A DNA stretch of 50,749 nt from Deltaproteobacteria bacterium (GTDB lineage: Bacteria; Desulfobacterota; Binatia; UBA12015), in NCBI GenBank assembly GCA_016874795.1, contig VGTG01000019.1:1-50749 (forward strand), read 5' to 3'. Position numbers and translations under genes: made by a program. This document shows, one piece after another, positions 7,436 through 19,314 of this stretch (within the stretch, counting starts at the first letter, position 1; each line of letters starts with the position of its first letter). The notes beneath the pieces are model-generated. The model saw only the letters and a program-made list of their open reading frames with translations. It had not been told where the DNA came from and did not search any database.

Positions 7436-7885
7436 TCAGTCGCGCGCTTCGACCGCCGACGCCTTCTGCGCACCGTGCGGGTGCTGCGCGTCGGGGTACA
7501 CCTTGAGCTTCGTGATCAGCCGGCGCGACAGCCGGTTCTTGGGCAGCATCCCCTTGACGGCCTCGCGAATGAGTCTTTCCGACTCGTTCGAGCGGAGTTC
7601 GCCCGCGGTCGCGGTGCGCAGGCCGCCGGGGTACTCCGAGTGGCGGTAGTAGAGCTTCTCGTCCGCCTTCGCTCCCGTGAGCCGCACCTTGCTGGCGTTC
7701 ACGACGATCACGAAGTCGCCGCAGTCGACGTGCGGCGAGAAGGTCGGCTTGCCCTTGCCGCGCAGCAGATCGGCCACCTGCGTGGCGAGCCGTCCGAGCG
7801 CGCGCCCTTCGCCGTCGACGACGACCCAGCTTCGCTGGGCCAGCCCCTCCTGGCGAGTCGGGAACGTCGTGCTGTGCGTTGGCAT
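7436..7885 (-). CDS. rplM: 50S ribosomal protein L13
   Basis: L13 (149 aa) is an early assembly protein of the large subunit. The conserved core is present: [63 protein letters not shown] and [14 protein letters not shown]. The gene precedes rpsI as in nearly all bacteria. Its leader contains a perfect 9-bp hairpin (7918-7939) that could be a regulatory site, because L13 represses its own operon in E. coli. Confidence 0.98.
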   Translation of the reverse strand: MPTHSTTFPTRQEGLAQRSWVVVDGEGRALGRLATQVADLLRGKGKPTFSPHVDCGDFVIVVNASKVRLTGAKADEKLYYRHSEYPGGLRTATAGELRSNESERLIREAVKGMLPKNRLSRRLITKLKVYPDAQHPHGAQKASAVEARD

Positions 7886-7917
7886 CCTTCTGCTCTACCC
7901 TTTTTGCGCGAATGAAT

Positions 7918-7939
7918 CCGTGGGAGTGACCTCCCACGG
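7918..7939 (-). promoter_or_regulatory. Perfect hairpin in the rplM leader, downstream of tRNA-Asp
   Basis: CCGTGGGAG and CTCCCACGG form a 9-bp stem closing a 4-nt loop. It begins 12 nt after the tRNA-Asp 3' end and ends 33 nt before the rplM start codon. No T-run follows on the minus strand, so a classical intrinsic terminator is less likely than a processing or autoregulatory structure. Confidence 0.5.
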
Positions 7940-7950
7940 GCCCCGGGAAA

Positions 7951-8025
<75 letters not shown>

Positions 8026-8179
8026 GCGGGCCTGCGATCCCTAACAACCCTGGAAGAGCCCAGCAAGCGGTGCGGCATGGCGACGCGGCCAGCGACACCG
8101 AATGCCGCTCTTCCGGCCTCGGGCCAGTCGGCCCGACGCGTCCGCCGCCGGGCCCGGCGACCGGCTCCCTCGGCGTGCG

Positions 8180-8251
8180 TGGGCGGTGTGCGGATCGAAC
8201 GCACGACCCTCGGCTTGTAAGGCCGATGCTCTCCCGCTGAGCTAACCGCCC
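8180..8251 (-). tRNA. tRNA-Val (TAC anticodon)
   Basis: Minus-strand cloverleaf with acceptor GGGCGGT/ACCGCCC, discriminator A, anticodon loop CTTACAA closed by TCGGC/GCCGA, and T loop TTCGATC. No CCA is encoded. It lies 54 bp downstream of hup. The 154 bp between it and tRNA-Asp hold no gene I can recognise. Confidence 0.95.
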
Positions 8252-8305
8252 CGGGAAGCCGGTCGTGCGAACGCGCGCCGGTTCACGGCGCGGCCGGCGG
8301 ACCGG

Positions 8306-8578
8306 CTAGTTGAGGGAGTCCTTGAGGCCCTTGCCCGGCTTGAACTTGGCGGACCGGGAGGCGGCGATCTCGATCGTCTCGCCGGTCTTGGGGTTGCGAC
8401 CCTGCCGCGCCTTCCGGTTCGAGACGGTAAAGGTGCCGAAGCCCGAGATGTTCACCTTGTCGTTGGTTTTCAACGCCGCGGTTATGTCGTCGAAGAGCAG
8501 ATTGACGGTTCGTTCCGCAGTCGCCTTCGGCAAGTCCATCTTCTGGGCCACGGCCTCGATCAGGTCCGCCTTGGTCAT
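8306..8578 (-). CDS. hup: HU family DNA-binding protein
   Basis: A 90-aa nucleoid protein that binds and bends DNA as a dimer. The N-terminal helices ([22 protein letters not shown]) and the beta-arm core with the signature [22 protein letters not shown] are typical, ending in [13 protein letters not shown]. Its place downstream of lon on the same strand is conserved in many Proteobacteria. HU is preferred over IHF because of the context. Confidence 0.93.
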   Translation of the reverse strand: MTKADLIEAVAQKMDLPKATAERTVNLLFDDITAALKTNDKVNISGFGTFTVSNRKARQGRNPKTGETIEIAASRSAKFKPGKGLKDSLN

Positions 8579-8668
8579 CGTTCACCCCCTCGCCAGGTGG
8601 CGCCCGAAATAACGCACCACCGGCCTTGGTGCAAACGGCGAAGGAGCCCCATCTCGGGGGGAGGGCAC

Positions 8669-8698
8669 GCGGGGCGCGACCGGGAAGTCGCGCCCCGC
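8669..8698 (-). terminator. Strong GC hairpin between lon and hup
   Basis: GCGGGGCGCGAC and GTCGCGCCCCGC form a perfect 12-bp stem around a 6-nt loop, starting 8 bp after the lon stop codon. No T-run follows, which is common for terminators in GC-rich genomes; it could equally be an mRNA 3'-end stabiliser. Confidence 0.55.
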
Positions 8699-8705
8699 TC
8701 CGCCT

Positions 8706-11156
<2,451 letters not shown>

Positions 11157-11183
11157 TCGACTTTCAGCCTTGCGACCGGTGCT

Positions 11184-12437
11184 TCAGGCCGTTTCGGCGG
11201 TCTTCTGGTAGAGAACGATCGGGTGCTCGCTCCGGGTGATGACCTCCTCGGAGATGAGCACTTCCTTGATGTTCGGCTGCGACGGGATGTCGTACATGAT
11301 GTCGAGCATCACGTTTTCCATGATCGCGCGGAGCCCGCGCGCGCCCGACTTCCGCTTCAAAGCCTCTTTGGCGATCGCCGTCAGAGCCCCATCGGTGAAC
11401 TTGAGATGGACGTTCTCCATCTCGAACAGCTTCGTGTATTGCTTCGTCAGCGCGTTCTTCGGCTCCTTGAGGATGCGCACCAGAGCCGTCTCGTCGAGCT
11501 CGGCCAGGGTGGCGATCATCGGCAAGCGGCCGACGAACTCCGGGATCAGCCCGAACTTGAGCAGATCCTCGGTCTGCGTGTCGTGCAGGATCTCGCTCTG
11601 CGAGCGATCGTCGCGACGGCGCAGCTCCGCGCCGAAGCCGACCTGCTTCAAGCCGACGCGACGCCGGATCAGGTCCTCGAGGCCGACGAACGCCCCGCCG
11701 CAGATGAAGAGGATGTTCGTCGTGTCGACCTGCAGGAACTCCTGCTGCGGATGCTTCCGGCCGCCCTTCGGCGGTACCGAAGCGGTCGTGCCCTCGATGA
11801 TCTTGAGGAGCGCCTGCTGCACGCCCTCACCCGACACGTCGCGAGTGATCGAGGGGTTGTCGCCCTTGCGGGCGATCTTGTCGATCTCGTCGATGTAGAC
11901 GATGCCGCGCTGGCACTTCTCGACGTCGTAGTCGGCGTTCTGGAGGAGCGAGAGGATGATGTTCTCGACGTCCTCGCCTACGTAGCCCGCCTCGGTGAGC
12001 GAGGTCGCGTCGGCGATCGCGAACGGGACCTGGAGGAACCGCGCGAGCGTCTGTGCGAGGAGCGTCTTGCCCGAACCGGTCGGGCCGATCAGCAGGATGT
12101 TCGACTTCTGCAGCTCGACGTCGCCGGTCACGAGCTGCGAGTCGATCCGCTTGTAGTGATTGTGCACCGCGACGGCGAGGATCTTCTTCGCGTGCTCCTG
12201 CCCGATCACGTACTGGTCGAGGACCTTCTTGATCTCCGCCGGCTTCGGAACCGCCGAGCCCGAGGCGACGCCCTCTTCCTGATCACACTCCTCGGCGATG
12301 ATGTCGTTGCAGAGGTCGATGCACTCGTCACAGATGTAGACCGTCGGGCCGGCGATCAGCTTGCGGACCTCGTCCTGGCTCTTTCCGCAGAACGAGCAGA
12401 CGAGGTTGCCGGATCGATCGTCACCGTGCTTGGCCAT
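11184..12437 (-). CDS. clpX: ATP-dependent Clp protease ATP-binding subunit ClpX
   Basis: ClpX (417 aa) is the hexameric unfoldase that feeds ClpP. The N-terminal zinc-binding domain has Cys14, Cys17, Cys36 and Cys39. The AAA+ domain shows Walker [13 protein letters not shown], Walker [15 protein letters not shown] and the sensor region; the GYVGEDVE pore segment is also visible. The gene is 8 bp downstream of clpP, so they are co-transcribed. Confidence 0.98.
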   Translation of the reverse strand: MAKHGDDRSGNLVCSFCGKSQDEVRKLIAGPTVYICDECIDLCNDIIAEECDQEEGVASGSAVPKPAEIKKVLDQYVIGQEHAKKILAVAVHNHYKRIDSQLVTGDVELQKSNILLIGPTGSGKTLLAQTLARFLQVPFAIADATSLTEAGYVGEDVENIILSLLQNADYDVEKCQRGIVYIDEIDKIARKGDNPSITRDVSGEGVQQALLKIIEGTTASVPPKGGRKHPQQEFLQVDTTNILFICGGAFVGLEDLIRRRVGLKQVGFGAELRRRDDRSQSEILHDTQTEDLLKFGLIPEFVGRLPMIATLAELDETALVRILKEPKNALTKQYTKLFEMENVHLKFTDGALTAIAKEALKRKSGARGLRAIMENVMLDIMYDIPSQPNIKEVLISEEVITRSEHPIVLYQKTAETA

Positions 12438-12445
12438 GAAACCCC

Positions 12446-13042
12446 CTAGGCCTTCTTGGTCCGGGCGACGATCACTTCATCGACGATCCCGTATTCCACG
12501 GCCTGCTTGCTGGTCATGTAGAAGTCCCGGTCGGTGTCTTTCTCGATCCGCTTGAGGCTCTGTCCGGTGTGCCGAGCGATGATGTTGTTGATCTGGTCGC
12601 GAGCACGCAGGATCTCGCGAGCCTGGATGTCGATGTCGGTCGCCTGACCCTGCACGCCGCCGAGAGGCTGGTGGATCATGATGCGCGCGTACGGCAGGGC
12701 GAACCGCTTGCCCTTCTCCCCAGCGAGGAGCAGCAGGGCGCCCATGCTCGCCGCCTGCCCGAGGCAGAGCGTCGAAACGGGGGGCCGGATGTACTGCATG
12801 GTGTCGTAGATGGCGAGGCCGGCGGACACGGAGCCACCGGGGGAGTTGATGTAGAGATGGATGTCCTTCTCCGGGTCCTCCGACTCGAGAAAGAGCATCT
12901 GCGCGATGATCAGGTTTGCGACTTCGTCGTTCACCTGCGAGCCGAGGATCACGATCCGGTCTTTCAGGAGCCGGGAGAAGATGTCGTATGCGCGCTCACC
13001 GCGGCCGGTCTGCTCCACGACCATCGGGATCAGGTTCTGCAT
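12446..13042 (-). CDS. clpP: ATP-dependent Clp protease proteolytic subunit ClpP
   Basis: ClpP (198 aa) forms the tetradecameric protease barrel. The catalytic Ser99 lies in [11 protein letters not shown] and His124 in [11 protein letters not shown]; the catalytic Asp is in the following DRDFYM region. The N-terminus ([21 protein letters not shown]) is the standard one with little or no propeptide. It is placed between tig and clpX in the conserved order. Confidence 0.98.
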   Translation of the reverse strand: MQNLIPMVVEQTGRGERAYDIFSRLLKDRIVILGSQVNDEVANLIIAQMLFLESEDPEKDIHLYINSPGGSVSAGLAIYDTMQYIRPPVSTLCLGQAASMGALLLLAGEKGKRFALPYARIMIHQPLGGVQGQATDIDIQAREILRARDQINNIIARHTGQSLKRIEKDTDRDFYMTSKQAVEYGIVDEVIVARTKKA

Positions 13043-13115
13043 CGCCTCAATCTCTCCGTTCCACCGCTGGATTCACGGCTCGAATTCTAGACGTAAAGAA
13101 AACCACGGGCAACGT

Positions 13116-14408
13116 TCATTCCTGCGCGGGAGCCACGTCCTGGACGGTCGAGAGGCTCACCAGCCGCTCTAGGGTCCGCGCTCTTCGCATGCGGGAGCGC
13201 ACCGCGTCACGTGCATGCTCGTGCTCGTAGTGCTCGCGCAGCCGCTCGCGGCTGTTTCCCGCCGACGCGAGCATCTTGCCGATCTGATCGGCGAGATCGG
13301 CGTCGTTCACCTCGATCGTGAGCTGATCCGCGAGACGATCGAGCAGCAGATCGGAAGCGACCTCGCGCTCCGCACGCTCGCGCAGCTTGCCGCGCGCTTC
13401 GTCCTCGTGCTCCGCACTCGACAGGCGCAAGCCGTGACCGAGGAGCTCCACCTTGAACTCGGCGAGCAGGTCTTCGACCCGACGCGTGACGAGCGACGGC
13501 GGAAGCTCGAAACGATTCCGCGCGAGGATCTGGTCGAGGACGCTTTCGCGGAGCTGCGCTTCGCTGCGCCGCTGCGCGTCAGCCTCGAGCTGCTGGCGGA
13601 TCTTGCCGCGGAGCTCGTCGAGCGTCTCGCAGTCGCCGTGATCGCGCGCGAACTCGTCGTCGAGCTCGGGAACGCGCTTCTCGGCGATCGCGTTGACGGC
13701 GACGGAGTACTCGAGCGTCTTCCCCTCGAGCTCGGCGGGCGCCCCGTCCGGCGGTGGTGCTTCGACCGTGAACGAATCGCCGACGCGCGCGAGCGCGAGC
13801 CGCTCGTCGACCGGAGCGGGCAGATGGCCCGCCGCGACCTCGACGGTTCCGGACTCGCGCGAGAGCTGCGGAATGAGCGTCCCGTCGACCCGCGCCTCGA
13901 TCTTGATCGTGGCGTAGTCGCCGCGCGCGAGGTCTCGCCGATCCTCGATCGGGACGAGCTCGGCGAACCGCTCGCGGAGGCCGCCGAGCACCTTCTCCAC
14001 ATCTTCGTCCGTGATGACGACCCTCGGACGCTGGCCGGTGAGACCCGTAGTGTCGACCTCGCCCAGGTCCGGCCGAATCTCGACGCGTGCCGTGAAGCGG
14101 AGCGCCTCGCGCTCGTTCAGGTTGCCGATGTCCAGCTCGGGCTGCGAAACGATCTCGAGCTTCGATTCCTCGAGCGCCGATCCGAGGCCCTCGCGAACCA
14201 GGCTCGACGTCACCTCGCTCCGCACGTCGGCGGCGAAGTAGCGCTCGAGCACGGGACGCGGCACGCGACCCTGGCGGAACCCGCGGATCTTCGCGTGGCG
14301 AGCGACGCTCTGGAACGCCCGCTCGTACTCGCTCGCGACCCGCTCGGCCGGGATCTCGACCTGCAGACGGCGCTCGGTGGCGCTGATCTCCTCGACTTGT
14401 ACCTTCAT
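13116..14408 (-). CDS. tig: Trigger factor (ribosome-associated peptidyl-prolyl isomerase)
   Basis: Trigger factor (430 aa) meets nascent chains at the ribosome exit tunnel. I start at the ATG at 14406-14408 (MKVQVEEISATERRLQ); 22 upstream codons of the open frame precede it without similarity. The ribosome-docking signature GFRQGRVPRP lies at about residues 43-52, the FKBP-like domain in the middle (RGDYATIKIEARVDG) and the helical chaperone domain at the C-terminus. A short acidic/Gln tail ends the protein. tRNA-Leu lies 79 bp upstream on the same strand. Confidence 0.95.
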   Translation of the reverse strand: MKVQVEEISATERRLQVEIPAERVASEYERAFQSVARHAKIRGFRQGRVPRPVLERYFAADVRSEVTSSLVREGLGSALEESKLEIVSQPELDIGNLNEREALRFTARVEIRPDLGEVDTTGLTGQRPRVVITDEDVEKVLGGLRERFAELVPIEDRRDLARGDYATIKIEARVDGTLIPQLSRESGTVEVAAGHLPAPVDERLALARVGDSFTVEAPPPDGAPAELEGKTLEYSVAVNAIAEKRVPELDDEFARDHGDCETLDELRGKIRQQLEADAQRRSEAQLRESVLDQILARNRFELPPSLVTRRVEDLLAEFKVELLGHGLRLSSAEHEDEARGKLRERAEREVASDLLLDRLADQLTIEVNDADLADQIGKMLASAGNSRERLREHYEHEHARDAVRSRMRRARTLERLVSLSTVQDVAPAQE

Positions 14409-14487
14409 CCGTCCGTCACACCGCCCGAGGAAGACCGGCCCTCGACCCCTAGCCGAGGTACCGACCTCCCACAAGCATTTCTCGCAG

Positions 14488-14567
14488 TGCGAGAGGGGGG
14501 ACTCGAACCCCCACGGTTACCCGCTAGATCCTAAATCTAGTGCGTCTGCCAGTTCCGCCACTCTCGC
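14488..14567 (-). tRNA. tRNA-Leu (TAG anticodon)
   Basis: Minus-strand class II tRNA with acceptor GCGAGAG/CTCTCGC and discriminator A, anticodon loop TTTAGGA closed by CTAGA/TCTAG, a long variable arm, and T loop TTCGAGT. Only a single A of a possible CCA is encoded. It leads into tig, a conserved neighbourhood. Confidence 0.94.
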
Positions 14568-14634
14568 GGTATCGGCACGCCGCCAGGTTAACACCGCCCC
14601 GGACGGGCGACGAGTCGAGCCGTCACCACGTCCT

Positions 14635-14901
14635 TCAAATCTCCCTCTGCGGAGCATCGCCGGGCTTTCCCACCGGCTCGAGCCCGATTCCCGCTCGAAC
14701 CCGATCGAGAAGACGGCGGGCCCAGGCGAACTCTGTCGCGAGAATCGCGAGACCCGCCGGAATCACGACGATCGCCGGACCCGGTAGGACGAGCATCGCC
14801 ACGCCGGCGGAAACCACGGTCCCGCCGATGACGAAGACGACGAGCCGACGCGCCTTCTCGAGCGCCGCCGACGCGAGGGAGGCGTTCTCCTCCTGCGACA
14901 C
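14635..14901 (-). CDS. Small membrane protein of the PGPGW-like family
   Basis: An 88-aa membrane protein read from a GTG at 14899-14901 (VSQEENASLASAALEKARRL). Two hydrophobic stretches contain VVFVIGGTVVSAGVAMLVLP and the family-type sequence PGPAIVVIPAGLAILATEFAWARR, close to the PLPGPGW...LAILATEFPWA pattern of PGPGW membrane proteins, whose function is unknown. The start is uncertain because the frame stays open upstream. It reads away from the exporter operon starting at 15009. Confidence 0.65.
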   Translation of the reverse strand: MSQEENASLASAALEKARRLVVFVIGGTVVSAGVAMLVLPGPAIVVIPAGLAILATEFAWARRLLDRVRAGIGLEPVGKPGDAPQREI

Positions 14902-15008
14902 ACCTTCATCCTGCGATGGCCCGACCCAAAGCGCCACCCGTTCCGTCCGAATGGATCCCGCGCCGCGATCGTCTTCCGGAGGTCTGCTAGGTATGGAGGC
15001 CACGCCCG

Positions 15009-16162
15009 ATGACGCGCCCCGCCCTCTGGATCGCCGCGCTCGCGATCGCCGGCCTCGGCGGCGCGGTCTGGCTCCTTTCGAGACCCACGCCGCTTCCCGT
15101 CGTCCTCGCCGAAGCGGCGCGCGGACGGGTCGAAGCGACCGTCGCGAACACGCGTGCCGGGACCGTCGAGGCGTGCCAGCGCGCGCGCATGTCGCCACCG
15201 GCGGCGGGACAGATCGCCCGCCTTCCGGTCCGTGAGGGCGATCGCGTCGCCGGGGGCGACCTTCTCCTCGAGCTCTGGAACGAAGACCTCCGGGCGCAGC
15301 TCGTCCTCGCGGAGCGAGAGGTCGAGGCGTCGCGCGCACGCGCCGTCGAGGCGTGCACCATCGCCGAGGTCGCCGAGCGGGACGCGCAGCGCCTCGTGCG
15401 CCTCCGCGGACAGGGCGTCGCCGCCGTCGAATCGACCGAGCAAGCCGTCGGGCAGGCGAAGGCCCGCGACGCCGGCTGCCAGGCGGCCCGTACGTCGGCG
15501 GAGGTCAGCCAGGCCAGGGTCGACGCCGCCCGCGCCGCGATGGAGCGCACGATCCTGCGCGCACCGTTCGCCGGCGTCGTCGCCGAGCTGAACGGCGAGA
15601 TCGGAGAGTTCGTGACGCCCTCTCCGCTCGGCGTCGCGACGCTCCCGACCGTCGACCTGATCGACACCGGCTGCCTCTACGTCCGCGCGCCGCTCGACGA
15701 GGTCGACGCCGGCCGCGTCCGAGCGGGGCTCGAGGCTCGCATCACGCTCGACGCCTTCCCGGGCGTCGACCATTCCGCGCGCGTGCGGCGCGTCGCTCCG
15801 TACGTGCTCGATCTCGAGAAGCAGGCACGCACCGTCGACGTCGAAGCGGAGTTCGTGGGCGGCACCGGGGAGAACCTGCTCGTCGGCTACAGCGCCGACG
15901 TCGAGATCGTCCTCGACACGCGAGACGGCGTGCTCCGCGTGCCGACGGAGGCGCTCCTCGAGGGCTACCGCGTCCTCCTCTACGACGAAGGCAGCGGCAC
16001 GCTCGAGGAGCGGACGATCGAGCCCGGCCTCCAGAACTGGGAGTTCACCGAGGTCCGGAGCGGCCTCGAGGACGGCGACCGCGTCGTCCTGACGGTCGAC
16101 CGAGAAGGAGTCGCCGCCGGAGCCCGCGTCGTGCCCGAGAGCGAGGCGAAGTCGGGCGCGCG

Positions 16163-16166
<4 letters not shown>
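15009..16166 (+). CDS. Periplasmic adaptor (HlyD/MacA-type membrane fusion protein)
   Basis: A 385-aa membrane fusion protein that should connect the following ABC transporter to the periplasm or an outer-membrane duct. One N-terminal membrane anchor (residues about 5-24), a split lipoyl/barrel-sandwich domain (SPPAAGQIARLPVREGDRVAGG at about 62-83 and RAPFAGVVAELNGEIGEFV at about 184), a coiled-coil hairpin between them (about 95-175) and beta-barrel/proximal domains follow. The stop overlaps the next start as ATGA, so adaptor and ATPase are translationally coupled. The sequence does not reveal the exported substrate. Confidence 0.85.
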
Positions 16167-16845
<679 letters not shown>

Positions 16846-16849
<4 letters not shown>

Positions 16850-18054
16850 GGGCCCTCGACCTGCCGCGCGTCGCCGCGCGCGCTCTCGCCCGCCATCCGG
16901 CGCGCAGCGGGCTCCTGCTCCTCGCGATGTCGATCGGCGTCGCGGCGGTCGTCATCCTCACCTCGCTCGGCGACGCCGCACGGCGCTACGTCACCGGCGA
17001 GTTCGCCTCGCTCGGAACGCATCTGATCATCGTCACGCCGGGACGGACGGAGACTGCGGGCCGCGGACCGAGCATGTTCGCCGGCGAGACGCCGCGCGAC
17101 CTGACGCTCGGCGACGCCGCCGCACTTCGCCGCAGCACGCTCCTCCAGGAGATCGCACCGGTGATCATGGGCGAGGCGATCGCGGCCTGGGGCGGCCTCG
17201 AGCGCGAGGTTCCGGTGCTCGGCACGACGGCGGAGCTGATCGACGTGCGCGGCTGGAAGATGGCGCAGGGACGCTTCCTCCCGCCGGGCGACCCCGAGCG
17301 CGATCCGGGCGTGTGCATCATCGGTGCGGAGGTGCGGAAGGAGCTCTTCGGCCCGCGGCGCGCGCTCGGCGAGTGGCTCGAGATCGGCGACCGCCGCTGC
17401 CGCGTCACCGGCATCCTCGCCGACGAAGGCAGGTCGATCGGGCTCGACGTCGAGAAGCTCGTCGTGTTGCCCGTCGCGGCCGCGCAGGCGCTCTTCGACA
17501 CGCACTCGCTCTTCCAGATCCTGATCAACGCGAAGAGCCACGAGGTCATGCCGCCGGCGAGCGACGAGATCCGGAAGATCCTCCGCGAGCGGCACCAGGG
17601 AGAGGAGGACGTGACCGTCGTCACGCAGGACGCGCTCCTCGCCACCTTCGACCGGATCCTGCGCGCGCTCACCTGGACGGTCGGCGGGATCGCGGCGATC
17701 AGCCTTCTCGTCGCGGGCATCCTCATCATGAACGTGATGCTCGTCTCCGTGAGCCAGCGGACCGCGGAGATCGGCCTCCTGAAGGCTCTCGGCGCGCCGC
17801 GCGGCGAGATCCTGCGGCTCTTCCTCGTCGAGGCGACGGGGCTCTCGCTCGCGGGCGCGGCGGCGGGACTCGTCCTCGCGGTGCTGGCGGAGATCGCGAT
17901 CGTGCGGATCTATCCCGTGCTGCCGATGGCGATGCCGCTCTGGGCGGTGGCCGCGGCGCTCGGCACGGCGCTCGTCGTCGGGCTCGTCTTCGGCGTCCTG
18001 CCAGCGCGTCGCGCCGCGGATCTCGACCCCGTCGCGGCGCTGAGCCACCACTGA
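16846..18054 (+). CDS. ABC transporter permease (MacB/FtsX-type), first of two
   Basis: A 402-aa permease with one N-terminal membrane helix (SGLLLLAMSIGVAAVVILTSL), a large periplasmic MacB-type core domain (about 50-265) and a C-terminal FtsX-like block of three helices, the last of them including IVRIYPVLPMAMPLWAVAAALGTALVVGLVFG and the PARRAADLDPVAAL end. The cytoplasmic ATPase-coupling segment SVSQRTAEIGLLKALGAPRGEI is clear. It is coupled to the ATPase gene by a 4-bp overlap and followed 13 bp later by a second, paralogous permease. Confidence 0.9.
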
Positions 18055-18067
18055 GGACCGAAGAGCC

Positions 18068-19267
18068 GTGCGCGTCGCCGATTACCTCCGCCTGGTCGTG
18101 GGCTCGATGCGCTCGCACCGCCTGCGCACGGGGCTGACGGCGCTCGGCATCGCGGTCGGGATCGCCGCCGTCGTCCTCCTCACGTCGATCGGCTTCGGCG
18201 TGCAGGCCTTCGTCCTCGGCGAGTTCAGCCAGTTCGGAACGACGATCCTCGCCGTGAACCCCGGCCGCGTCACGACGCACGGAGCACCGCTCGGCCTCTA
18301 CGGCTCGGCGCGACCGCTGACGCTCGACGATGCGATGGCGATCGAGACGATCCCCGGCGTCGAGGCGATCGTGCCGATCCTCTCGGGCAACGCCGAGGTC
18401 GAAGCCGGACCGCGGCGCCGGCGGGCGCGCGTCCTCGGCGTCGGGCCGGCGGTCCCGCAGGTGTTCCGCTTCGAGGCGCGCTCCGGCCGATTCCTTCCGC
18501 CGGACGACCTGCACCAGCCGCGCGCTCTCGCGGTCCTCGGAAGCGAGCTCCGGGACGAGCTCTTCCCCGACGGACGCCCGCTCGGCCGCCGCATCCGCAT
18601 CGGCGGCGAGCGCTACCGCGTGATCGGCACGATGGAGGACAAGGGCGAGACGGTCGGCTTCGATCTCGACGAGTGCGTCTTCATCCCGACCGCGCGAGCG
18701 CTCGAGCTCTTCAACCGGGACGGCCTGATGGAGATCGACATCCTCTACGGCCCCGAAGCGGATGCCGAGGCACTCGTCGCCGCCGTCAAGCGGAGACTCG
18801 TCGCCCGCCACGGCCAGGAAGACTTCACGATCACGACGCAGGAGCAGATGATCGAGGTGATGGGGCGCGTCCTGCGCGCCTTGACGTTCGCCGTGGCCGC
18901 GCTCGGCGGGATCTCGCTCGTCGTCGGCGCGGTCGGGATCCTGACGATCATGACGATCGCGGTGCGCGAGCGTACCGCGGAGATCGGCCTCCTCCGCGCT
19001 CTCGGCGCGCGTCGCGGCGTCGTGCTCGCGCTCTTCCTCGGCGAGGCGGCGGCGCTCGCGGCGGCGGGAGGTGCCGCGGGCCTCGTCGTCGGCGTCGGCG
19101 GAGCACAGCTTCTGCACGCCGTGTTTCCGGCGCTCCCGGTGTGGACGCCATGGCCGGTCGTCGTCCTCGCGCAGACGATGGCCGCGGCGATCGGGCTTCT
19201 CGCCGGCGTCCTTCCCGCGCGGCGCGCAGCGCGGCTCGATCCGGTCGAGGCGCTCCGCGCCGAGTGA
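18068..19267 (+). CDS. ABC transporter permease (MacB/FtsX-type), second of two
   Basis: A 399-aa paralogue of the preceding permease, read from GTG at 18068 (MRVADYLRLVVGSMRSHRLRTG). It has the same plan: N-terminal helix, periplasmic domain, three C-terminal helices, the coupling segment TIAVRERTAEIGLLRALGAR and the terminal PARRAARLDPVEALRAE. Two different permeases beside one ATPase suggest a heterodimeric exporter, unlike MacB, where ATPase and permease are fused and homodimeric. The last codons and stop lie in a tandem 32-bp duplication. Confidence 0.9.
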   Translation: MRVADYLRLVVGSMRSHRLRTGLTALGIAVGIAAVVLLTSIGFGVQAFVLGEFSQFGTTILAVNPGRVTTHGAPLGLYGSARPLTLDDAMAIETIPGVEAIVPILSGNAEVEAGPRRRRARVLGVGPAVPQVFRFEARSGRFLPPDDLHQPRALAVLGSELRDELFPDGRPLGRRIRIGGERYRVIGTMEDKGETVGFDLDECVFIPTARALELFNRDGLMEIDILYGPEADAEALVAAVKRRLVARHGQEDFTITTQEQMIEVMGRVLRALTFAVAALGGISLVVGAVGILTIMTIAVRERTAEIGLLRALGARRGVVLALFLGEAAALAAAGGAAGLVVGVGGAQLLHAVFPALPVWTPWPVVVLAQTMAAAIGLLAGVLPARRAARLDPVEALRAE

Positions 19268-19314
19268 CCGCGGCTACAGGCGCGCTCCGCGCCGAGCGAC
19301 CGCGGCTACAGGCG
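19251..19314. repeat. Tandem 32-bp duplication across convergent stop codons
   Basis: Positions 19251-19282 and 19283-19314 are the same 32 bases except for one T/C change. Unit 1 contains the TGA stop of the second permease (T at 19265); in unit 2 the equivalent codon is CGA. Unit 2 contains the TAG stop of the GMC oxidoreductase on the other strand. A single local duplication of the junction between the two genes explains both. Confidence 0.9.
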
